Assembly (NCBI GenBank): GCA_913040765.1
Contig: CAJWIA010000122.1
Location: forward strand, 1-5,128
Reading direction: 5' to 3'
Origin: an uncultured Anaerolineales bacterium
GTDB taxonomy: Bacteria > Chloroflexota > Anaerolineae > Anaerolineales > UBA11657
Length of the DNA: 5,128 nucleotides
Part shown: piece by piece, positions 1 to 4,578 of the stretch
Layout of the letters: each line of letters begins with the position of its first letter
Numbering within the stretch: position 1 is the first letter of the stretch
Notes under the pieces: model-generated
Databases searched by the model: none
Seen by the model: only the letters and a program-made list of their open reading frames with translations
What the model was told of the DNA's origin: nothing
Program-made: the position numbers and the translations under genes

Positions 1-712
1 ACACTAATGTTCCTACCGTATCACCCCGTACAATTTGCAACAAACTATCTTTCTTCCACAAATTGATGACTGCAATGGGCATATTGTTGTCCATACACAA
101 AGACAATGCAGTACTATCCATAATCTTCAAACGGAGATTTATGGCTTCCATGTAAGAGAGTCGATCATACTTCTGAGCATCAGGATTTTCTTGAGGATCA
201 GAAGAGTAGACGCCATCAACCTTAGTTGCCTTAATTAGTATATCAGCATCTATTTCCACAGCTCGCAGCGCTCCAGCCGTATCAGTGGTGAAGTAAGGAT
301 TACCTGTTCCTCCCCCTAAGATGACCAATCTATTCTTCTCCAAGTGCCGTACAGCACGACGCCAAATATATGGTTCAGCAACAGCTTTCATTTCTATTGC
401 TGTTTGTACTCGCGTAGATATTCCGCTCCGCTCGAGAGCATCTTGCAAGGCAATTGAGTTCATTACAGTAGCAAGCATGCCCATGTGGTCAGCAATAGTA
501 CGCTCCATACCACTATCAGTACCTGTGGTACCTCTCCACAAGTTGCCAGCACCTACAACTATTGCTATTTGCACTCCTTGTGCGGCAACAGACCCTATAA
601 CTTCAGCGACTTTGTCAGCCTGCTTAGGATCAATTCCAACACCACCAGATGATGCGAGAGCCTCTCCTCCCAACTTCAAAAGTACCCGTTTGTATTTGTG
701 TGTATTGCTCAT
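1..712 (-). CDS. pyrH: UMP kinase (uridylate kinase), 3' end cut by window edge
   Basis: This enzyme phosphorylates UMP to UDP with ATP in the cytoplasm, the step that commits UMP to UTP and CTP synthesis. It belongs to the bacterial hexameric amino-acid-kinase family. I translated 237 codons on the minus strand with no stop. Visible motifs are the N-terminal KLGGEAL phosphate loop (residues 13-19), [10 protein letters not shown] (52-61), the glycine-rich [12 protein letters not shown] segment (133-144) and [10 protein letters not shown] (164-173). The visible end, GDTVGTLV, is close to where family members stop, so only a few residues should lie outside the window. The start is ATG at 712-710; a GAGG at 727-724 is 11 nt upstream. 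An earlier ATG at 729 is out of frame. The gene lies 50 nt after tsf, in the common rpsB-tsf-pyrH order, where frr usually follows. Nothing looks broken. Confidence 0.96.
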   Translation of the reverse strand, partial: MSNTHKYKRVLLKLGGEALASSGGVGIDPKQADKVAEVIGSVAAQGVQIAIVVGAGNLWRGTTGTDSGMERTIADHMGMLATVMNSIALQDALERSGISTRVQTAIEMKAVAEPYIWRRAVRHLEKNRLVILGGGTGNPYFTTDTAGALRAVEIDADILIKATKVDGVYSSDPQENPDAQKYDRLSYMEAINLRLKIMDSTALSLCMDNNMPIAVINLWKKDSLLQIVRGDTVGTLV

Positions 713-762
713 ATTTGTATATGCCTCATGTTTGCACATACTACAACAGAAATCAATTTGGT

Positions 763-1356
763 TTATTGACCAAGCTCAAAACGAACAAATCTGTGCACAA
801 CAATATTCTCGCCAAACTTTGCAATAGCATTGTTAATTAGATCTTGTATTGTTTGATCTTCGTCTTTTACAAAAGGTTGCCTCAACAGACATACCTGTTT
901 ATAATATTTATCAATTTTTCCAGCAACAACCTTATCAACAATATTCTCGGGCTTTCCTTCTTTCAAAGCCTGCTCTCGAAAAAGATTTTCCTCTTTGGAT
1001 AAAGATTCGGATGGAAGATCATCTTTATCAATACACAACGGGTTAGCCATAGCTATATGTAAAAGGATGTCATGTACTAATGCACGGAAATCATCTGTTT
1101 TGGCAACAAAATCTGTCTCGCAATTAACCTCGACAATTACTCCGACACGATTACCAGGATGGATGTAAGAGTCAATCAAACCCTCGCTTACATCTCTACC
1201 AACCTTGTTGGCAACGCTAGATAATCCTTGTTTTCTAAGCCAATCTACTGCTTGGTCAAAATCCCCCTTGCTGTGCTCCAGAGCTTTCTTACAATCTAGT
1301 ATTGGGGCTCCAGTTGCGACACGCAATTCTTTTACCTGACTAGTACTTACCCCCAT
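763..1356 (-). CDS. tsf: Elongation factor Ts, short form
   Basis: EF-Ts is the guanine-nucleotide exchange factor that releases GDP from EF-Tu in the cytoplasm. The 197-residue product opens with the UBA-like N-terminal domain: [19 protein letters not shown] at 8-26, then the [13 protein letters not shown] helix at 32-44. The EF-Tu-contacting TDFV motif follows at 81-84, within [12 protein letters not shown]. The protein ends FELGQ. It is far shorter than the E. coli type (about 283 residues) and matches the short EF-Ts class known from Thermus and some other phyla, which lacks much of the second core subdomain. Nothing suggests truncation, because the C-terminal region ([15 protein letters not shown] and beyond) is present. 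The start is ATG at 1356, only 1 nt past the rpsB stop. A strong GGAGG at 1367-1363 lies inside the end of rpsB, so translation is probably coupled. Confidence 0.97.
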   Translation of the reverse strand: MGVSTSQVKELRVATGAPILDCKKALEHSKGDFDQAVDWLRKQGLSSVANKVGRDVSEGLIDSYIHPGNRVGVIVEVNCETDFVAKTDDFRALVHDILLHIAMANPLCIDKDDLPSESLSKEENLFREQALKEGKPENIVDKVVAGKIDKYYKQVCLLRQPFVKDEDQTIQDLINNAIAKFGENIVVHRFVRFELGQ

Positions 1357-1357
1357 A

Positions 1358-2374
1358 TTATTCCTCCAGCTTAGAGCTCGATGAATTTTCTACATCATCA
1401 GCTGTTGCTACATCAGATTCTGATTTAGACGAAGCAGAATCTTCCGAATTATCACTACTATCTTGTTCCACTGACTTTGCATCAGGACTGTCAACAACCC
1501 CTGATGATGTTTCAGACCCTGATTTTTCAATAGTACCGGAATCGTCTGGTACACCTGCAAAATCCAATTCTCCACTACTAAGTTTTGCCAAGGTTGATGC
1601 ACCTAACAAATCCTCATCAGCCTCGGCTATACTTTCCATAGCATCGTCTGAACGGTCTGATCCTTGTTCATGTTGAGACTCTTCATCCTTCCGTAAATTG
1701 TTACCTTCTAGGACTGCATCAGACATATATGACATCATTAAACGAATAGCACGAATAGCATCATCATTAGCAGGTAAAACATATTCTACAGAAGAAGGAT
1801 CACAATTTGTATCTACCATAGCAATTACAGGTATATTAAGAATGTTAGCCTCTTTAATGGCAGCAGATTCACGACGAACGTCCACCACAAACATTAACCT
1901 GGGTAAACCATGCATAGATCTAATTCCTCCAAGTCGATACTGAAGCTTGTCAATTTTCCGATTTAGCATTAGACGCTCTTTCTTCTTAAGAGAATCCCAT
2001 TCTCCTGCCTCATTTTCACTTTCCAATCGCTCAAGTTCGTCGATACGCTCCTTCATAGTACGCCAATTTGTTATCATGCCTCCAAGCCAACGTCTGTTAA
2101 CATATGGCATATTACATCTTTGAGCTTCATTCTGAATAGCATCTTGCGCCTGTCTTTTAGTTCCTACAAATAACACCTCTCCGCCAGAAGCTACTGTGTC
2201 GCGTATTAACTCACATGCCTCTTGTAATGATCTAACAGTCTGCTGCAAATCGATGATATGAATACCATTGCGTTCAGTAAAAATATAAGGCTTCATTTTC
2301 GGGTGCCATCTACCTGTACGATGGCCAAAATGCATGCCAGTTTCAAGCAATTGTTTCATTGATATAACAGTCAT
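1358..2374 (-). CDS. rpsB: 30S ribosomal protein S2 with long acidic C-terminal tail
   Basis: S2 is a late-assembling protein of the small ribosomal subunit. I start it at the ATG at 2374, giving MTVISMKQLLETGMHFGHRTGRWHPKMKPY, the usual S2 opening, with AGGAG at 2390-2386 upstream (11-nt spacer). A longer reading from the ATG at 2434 adds 20 residues not seen in the family and has no ribosome binding site. The 338-residue product holds a complete S2 core, roughly residues 1-226, including FVGTKRQAQDAI (69-80), NRRWLGGMITNWRT (93-106), a coiled-coil insert at about 107-145, and the PVIAMVDTNCDP segment (182-193). After this comes a tail of about 110 residues that is rich in Asp/Glu (32) and Ser (26), with few Lys or Arg, and is probably disordered. 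S2 is usually 230-260 residues, so the tail is the odd part. S2 commonly represses its own rpsB-tsf mRNA; whether it does here is not shown. Confidence 0.96.
   Translation of the reverse strand: MTVISMKQLLETGMHFGHRTGRWHPKMKPYIFTERNGIHIIDLQQTVRSLQEACELIRDTVASGGEVLFVGTKRQAQDAIQNEAQRCNMPYVNRRWLGGMITNWRTMKERIDELERLESENEAGEWDSLKKKERLMLNRKIDKLQYRLGGIRSMHGLPRLMFVVDVRRESAAIKEANILNIPVIAMVDTNCDPSSVEYVLPANDDAIRAIRLMMSYMSDAVLEGNNLRKDEESQHEQGSDRSDDAMESIAEADEDLLGASTLAKLSSGELDFAGVPDDSGTIEKSGSETSSGVVDSPDAKSVEQDSSDNSEDSASSKSESDVATADDVENSSSSKLEE
1363..1367 (-). promoter_or_regulatory. tsf Shine-Dalgarno inside the rpsB 3' end
   Basis: GGAGG, read on the minus strand, lies 6 nt before the tsf ATG. It is encoded by the last residues of S2 (the Leu-Glu-Glu codons). 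The rpsB stop TAA (1360-1358) and the tsf ATG are separated by one base, so ribosomes ending rpsB could restart directly on tsf. Confidence 0.85.
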
Positions 2375-2429
2375 TTGGGGGTATTCTCCTTTCCGTTTTA
2401 AGCTTCCGTCAGTTTCACGCCCACCTGGA

Positions 2430-2451
2430 GCCATCTATTTTGATAGAGGGC
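2430..2451 (-). other. Hairpin in the rpsB mRNA leader
   Basis: On the minus strand the sequence reads GCC-C-TCTAT-CAAA-ATAGA-T-GGC. Eight base pairs form around a CAAA loop, with one C/T mismatch in the stem. It sits about 56 nt upstream of the rpsB start, in the leader of the putative rpsB promoter. No U-run follows it, so it is not an intrinsic terminator. S2 autoregulation through a leader structure is established in proteobacteria. A similar role here is inference, and I cannot match this fold to a described leader family. Confidence 0.5.
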
Positions 2452-2483
2452 ACGGCCATATGGGTCCACTAACGTGCAATATA

Positions 2484-2512
2484 ATTATGGTCTTACTATT
2501 CAACTATAGCAA
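2484..2512 (-). promoter_or_regulatory. Putative sigma-70 promoter of rpsB-tsf-pyrH
   Basis: On the minus strand there is TTGCTA (2512-2507, 4/6 match to TTGACA), a 17-nt spacer, then CATAAT (2489-2484, 5/6 match to TATAAT). Initiation would fall near 2477, giving a leader of about 103 nt before rpsB. The rplT stop at 2538 is 26 nt upstream of the -35 box and no terminator lies between them. This would therefore be an internal promoter added to readthrough from infC. The region is AT-rich, so chance matches are possible. Confidence 0.45.
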
Positions 2513-2537
2513 ATATACAATCTATACAAAAGTTACT

Positions 2538-2888
2538 TCATTGCTTTATAGCTATTTCAGCAACTGCAGAAAAAGCATTAGGATCTCTCACAGCTAAATC
2601 TGCAAGTGTTTTTCGATTAAGTTGTATATTAGCTTCACTTAACTTATGCATAAACACACTATAACTAATACCACGTTGTCGTACAGCAGCATTTATGCGT
2701 ATTATCCACAAGCGCCTACGGTCCCGCTTGCGCACCCTACGATCGCGGTAGGCATACCAGTAACTTTTTAACATTGACTCATTGGCCCGACGCCACAAAC
2801 GATGTCTAGAACCGAACTGGCCTTGCATGCTCTTAATAATCTTTTGGTGACGACGGCGCCGATATGGGCCAGTTTTCACTCTTGTCAT
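2538..2888 (-). CDS. rplT: 50S ribosomal protein L20
   Basis: L20 binds 23S rRNA early and is needed for large-subunit assembly. The product is 116 residues, normal for the family. It has the basic N-terminal extension ([18 protein letters not shown], 2-19) that threads into rRNA, then the highly conserved [24 protein letters not shown] core (45-68), RQRGISYS (70-77) and [12 protein letters not shown] (95-106). The start at ATG 2888 is supported by AGAGG at 2901-2897, 8 nt upstream. It follows rpmI by 24 nt in the classic infC-rpmI-rplT order. In E. coli and B. subtilis L20 represses this operon by binding its mRNA. I did not find a convincing L20 site here. Confidence 0.97.
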   Translation of the reverse strand: MTRVKTGPYRRRRHQKIIKSMQGQFGSRHRLWRRANESMLKSYWYAYRDRRVRKRDRRRLWIIRINAAVRQRGISYSVFMHKLSEANIQLNRKTLADLAVRDPNAFSAVAEIAIKQ

Positions 2889-2912
2889 TTTGTAAACCTC
2901 TTTGATATCCGC

Positions 2913-3164
2913 TTAAGCAGGCGGATTGTACTTATAGCGTCTAAGGTATGGCGCCAATCTTCGCACTCTCTTGTTCATACTAGGCGACTCTACCTCTATC
3001 ATTTTTGAGAACAAAGCCTTAGTACGTTTCGAAGTATTTCGTCGAAGATGACCCTTACCAATCTTTGTGCGCATTAGTTTACCCGAACCGGTAACCTTGA
3101 AACGCTTTGCCGTGGCACGATGCGTCTTTATCTTGTATTTTTTCGTTGTTTTCTTTCTAGGCAT
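2913..3164 (-). CDS. rpmI: 50S ribosomal protein L35, extended at both ends
   Basis: L35 is a small, strongly basic protein of the large ribosomal subunit. The diagnostic core KTHRATAKRFKVTGSGKLMR is at residues 13-32, followed by GHLRRNTSKRTKAL (38-51) and the C-terminal VRRLAPYL (67-74). The product is 83 residues against the usual 64-66. About 8 extra basic residues (PRKKTTKKYK) precede the core, and a tail RRYKYNPPA extends past the normal end at PYL. The start at ATG 3164 has AGGTG at 3174-3170 (5-nt spacer), and no internal ATG or GTG lies closer to the core, so the N-terminal extension looks real. It sits 53 nt after infC and 24 nt before rplT. A TATAAT at 3184-3179 is too close to the start to be its promoter. 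Confidence 0.96.
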   Translation of the reverse strand: MPRKKTTKKYKIKTHRATAKRFKVTGSGKLMRTKIGKGHLRRNTSKRTKALFSKMIEVESPSMNKRVRRLAPYLRRYKYNPPA

Positions 3165-3217
3165 AATTACACCTAACCATTATATGTCGTTTATCTAAAA
3201 TACCTTATTGTTACAAT

Positions 3218-3781
3218 TCAGGACCCTTTTTCAGCACCTGGAGCTAGAACCATTAACATTGTTCTACCTTCCATACTAGGAGGAGACTCAATATGTGCAA
3301 CATCTGATAGTTCTTCATAAATCTCAGCCATATCTTCCCTAGCCACATCAGGCAACGTAATCTCTCGACCTCTAAATCTTATCCGCACCCTAACTTTCAT
3401 ACCATTTCCGAGCCATCTTCGTGCATCGCGCACTTTAAATGAACGGTGATGCACTGTGGTTTTCGGGCGCAATCTAATCTCTTTTATCTCAACCCGCTTT
3501 TGCGATTTTCGAGCCTCTTTTTCCTTCTTAGAACGCTCATACAAAAACTTGCCATAATCAAGGACTCGACAAACAGGCGGACTATTGTTGGGAGATACTT
3601 CTACCAAGTCTAAATCAGCTTCCTGAGCGATAGCTAGCGCTTCAGCTACAGGCACAGAACCACGATTGTTACCATCGGGTCCGATTAACTGGACTTCTTC
3701 AGCCCGGATCCTACCGTTAATTCGAAAAACATCAGACCTATTACGAACTTGTTTTATGTTTCTACGATTAAGTCTTGCTAT
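3218..3781 (-). CDS. infC: Translation initiation factor IF-3, with a non-canonical start (probably AUA)
   Basis: IF-3 binds the 30S subunit, prevents premature 50S joining, and checks the start codon and initiator tRNA. The C-terminal domain is complete: RFRGRE at about 135-140 and ESPPSMEGR at 165-173, ending at TGA (3220-3218). The N-terminal domain shows RINGRIRAEEVQLIGPDGNN (20-39), LDLVEVSPNNSPPVCRV (58-74) and DYGKF (75-79). The first standard start in frame is a GTG at 3655, but it lies inside this domain and would delete the conserved RINGRIRAEEVQLI strand. Reading upstream, the frame stays open to a TAA at 3796-3794 and contains no ATG, GTG, TTG or CTG. I place the start at ATA (3781-3779), 8 nt after AAGAGG, which gives 187 residues (E. 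coli has 180). An ATT at 3787 is the alternative but is only 2 nt from the Shine-Dalgarno. Identity is certain; the exact start is inferred. Confidence 0.93.
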   Translation of the reverse strand: MARLNRRNIKQVRNRSDVFRINGRIRAEEVQLIGPDGNNRGSVPVAEALAIAQEADLDLVEVSPNNSPPVCRVLDYGKFLYERSKKEKEARKSQKRVEIKEIRLRPKTTVHHRSFKVRDARRWLGNGMKVRVRIRFRGREITLPDVAREDMAEIYEELSDVAHIESPPSMEGRTMLMVLAPGAEKGS

Positions 3782-3795
3782 AGTAATATCCTCTT
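3779..3795 (-). promoter_or_regulatory. infC ribosome binding site with AUA start codon
   Basis: AAGAGG (3795-3790, minus strand) is followed by 8 nt and then ATA (3781-3779). The spacer matches the 5-8 nt seen before rpmI, tsf, rplT and xpt in this window. The other possible initiator, ATT at 3787-3785, would have a 2-nt spacer. Initiation at AUU, AUC or AUA is normally rejected by IF-3, and E. coli infC uses AUU to sense IF-3 levels. The same feedback here is inference from the codon choice. Confidence 0.7.
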
Positions 3796-3852
3796 ATACT
3801 TGTGCAACTTATTACTTTGATCAACAACAATAGCGCTATTTTATTACTTGTG
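3794..3852 (-). repeat. Three degenerate 11-12-nt direct repeats in the infC leader
   Basis: On the minus strand the leader contains CACAAGTAATAA (3852-3841), TCAAAGTAATAA (3820-3809) and CACAAGTATAA (3804-3794). They share a (C)AAGTA(A)TAA core. The last copy runs into the Shine-Dalgarno sequence. Spacing is uneven (32 and about 15 nt). In AT-rich DNA this may be chance, but three copies within 59 nt of one short leader deserve note. Confidence 0.35.
3829..3840. promoter_or_regulatory. 12-bp perfect palindrome in the infC leader
   Basis: AATAGCGCTATT is a perfect palindrome beginning about 20 nt downstream of the predicted infC start of transcription. It has no room for a good RNA loop, as only AAUA/UAUU around GCGC could pair. 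A dimeric DNA-binding protein site is therefore more likely than an RNA hairpin. An 8-bp palindrome, TTGATCAA, lies next to it at 3817-3824. No regulator is visible in the window. Confidence 0.35.
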
Positions 3853-3866
3853 TTAAATAGAATGCG

Positions 3867-3895
3867 ATAATACCATAGCAAGAAAAAGCCGTCAA
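3867..3895 (-). promoter_or_regulatory. Strong sigma-70 promoter of the infC operon
   Basis: On the minus strand there is TTGACG (3895-3890, 5/6), an exact 17-nt spacer, then TATTAT (3872-3867, 5/6). A TG one base before the -10 box makes it an extended -10. Transcription should begin near 3860, leaving a leader of about 79 nt before the infC AUA. This is the best promoter match in the window and fits a highly expressed translation operon. Confidence 0.8.
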
Positions 3896-3925
3896 TGAAA
3901 ATACTAATATCAGATACACTATAAT
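3895..3925 (+). promoter_or_regulatory. Putative promoter of xpt-guaA
   Basis: A perfect -10 box TATAAT is at 3920-3925. The -35 side is weak: ATGAAA (3895-3900) with a 19-nt spacer is the best match, and at 17 nt the hexamer is GAAAAT. Initiation near 3932 would give a 54-nt leader to the xpt ATG at 3986. An alternative is TTGCAC (3925-3930) with TATACT (3951-3956), but the 20-nt spacer is long. A weak -35 box would suit an activated or regulated promoter. Confidence 0.5.
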
Positions 3926-3933
3926 TGCACTAT

Positions 3934-3955
3934 GTATAGCCAAATTGGCATATAC
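3934..3955 (+). promoter_or_regulatory. Inverted repeat upstream of xpt, candidate operator or leader hairpin
   Basis: The left arm GTATAGCCAA and right arm TTGGC-a-TATAC are exact reverse complements over 10 bp, apart from one inserted A at 3950, around a single central A (3944). As RNA it can form nine pairs closed by a three-base AAU loop. It begins next to the predicted transcription start, 30 nt before the xpt ATG. If the alternative TTGCAC/TATACT promoter is used, the repeat falls between and across its boxes. It does not resemble the conserved purine-riboswitch core, which I looked for and did not find. Confidence 0.55.
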
Positions 3956-3974
3956 TCATCGCAACATTCTGATA

Positions 3975-3979
3975 GGGAG
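3975..3979 (+). promoter_or_regulatory. xpt Shine-Dalgarno that fixes the start at 3986
   Basis: GGGAG lies 6 nt before the ATG at 3986. This ATG opens MKELKDRI, aligning with the usual N-terminus of xanthine phosphoribosyltransferases. The in-frame ATG at 3932 has no such site and would add 18 residues atypical of the family. Confidence 0.8.
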
Positions 3980-3985
3980 AAATAC

Positions 3986-4558
3986 ATGAAAGAGCTTAAG
4001 GATCGTATTTGCACACAAGGAAAGTACCTAGGCAAAGGCATACTCAAAGTAGATGGGTTTATCAATCACCAAGTGGATCCTATGCTTATGAAATCTTGTG
4101 GACGTTCTCTTGCGTCTAAATTCTCAAATGTGGGAGCCACCAAAATCCTCACAGCAGAAATATCTGGAATTGCGCCTGCTTTGATGACAGCCATGTATCT
4201 AAATCTACCTGTTGTTTATGCTCGCAAACACAAACCTATCACTATGCCAGACGAAGTTTTGCTTACACTAGCACCATCTCACACAAAGGGCCGTCTTGTA
4301 GAATTAATCATATCTCCCGAGTATCTGCAAGCAGGCGAAAAGGCCCTCATCATTGATGACTTTTTAGCTTCAGGACAGACTATCCTTGGGCTAGCAAATC
4401 TAGCAGAGGCAGCGGGTGCAGATATAGTTGGTATTGGCACATTAATTGAGAAAACTTTTGAAGATGGTCGCACAGTGTTATCAAAATTAAATGTGCCAAT
4501 AGAATCACTTGCCCCTATCTCGGATATGAGTGTGGGCAATATAGTTTTTGCAGGTTGA
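3986..4558 (+). CDS. xpt: Xanthine phosphoribosyltransferase
   Basis: This cytoplasmic enzyme joins xanthine to PRPP to make XMP and pyrophosphate, a purine-salvage step. From the ATG at 3986 the product is 190 residues, close to B. subtilis Xpt (194), which it resembles along its length. VDGFINHQVDP (22-32) is the family's N-terminal purine-binding segment. TAEISGIAPALMT (56-68) and VVYARKHKP (76-84) form the core. ALIIDDFLASGQT (120-132) is the PRPP-binding motif with its paired Asp residues, and IEKTFEDGR (154-162) follows. The acceptor base is assigned by this overall resemblance; a closely related guanine or adenine enzyme is less likely. guaA follows by 20 nt, so XMP made here can go directly to GMP. 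The upstream inverted repeat may regulate both genes. Nothing appears damaged. Confidence 0.92.
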   Translation: MKELKDRICTQGKYLGKGILKVDGFINHQVDPMLMKSCGRSLASKFSNVGATKILTAEISGIAPALMTAMYLNLPVVYARKHKPITMPDEVLLTLAPSHTKGRLVELIISPEYLQAGEKALIIDDFLASGQTILGLANLAEAAGADIVGIGTLIEKTFEDGRTVLSKLNVPIESLAPISDMSVGNIVFAG

Positions 4559-4578
4559 AACGTTTTTATTATTACGCT

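Noticed and set aside
758..773. Inverted repeat TTGGT/ACCAA across the tsf stop codon, as a terminator
   Set aside because: The stem is only 5 bp and no U-run follows. pyrH continues downstream, so termination here is unlikely.
321..827. A 168-codon open frame on the plus strand
   Set aside because: It lies opposite pyrH and the end of tsf, which are clear genes. The product resembles no family and has no ribosome binding site.
1408..1602. A 64-codon open frame within the S2 tail region
   Set aside because: It is on the same strand but in a different frame of the rpsB tail. The repetitive Ser/Asp codons keep an alternate frame open, and no start signal supports it.
2375..2434. A 20-residue N-terminal extension of S2 starting at the ATG at 2434
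   Set aside because: It has no ribosome binding site, overlaps the leader hairpin, and places non-family residues before the standard MTVISMKQLL start, which itself has AGGAG upstream.
3179..3184. TATAAT before rpmI as a promoter -10 box
   Set aside because: Transcription would begin inside the rpmI Shine-Dalgarno, and the -35 position (TAAGGT) is poor.
3218..3655. A 145-residue IF-3 starting at GTG 3655
   Set aside because: It begins in the middle of the conserved N-terminal domain. The in-frame upstream codons encode the missing conserved residues.
3896..3985. Purine riboswitch ahead of xpt
   Set aside because: xpt is a classic riboswitch gene, so I looked for the conserved aptamer core and three-way junction. 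I found only the single inverted repeat, and the leader is too short for an aptamer plus expression platform.
4279..4539. An 86-codon open frame on the minus strand
   Set aside because: It is antisense to the conserved PRPP-binding half of xpt and shows no features of its own.
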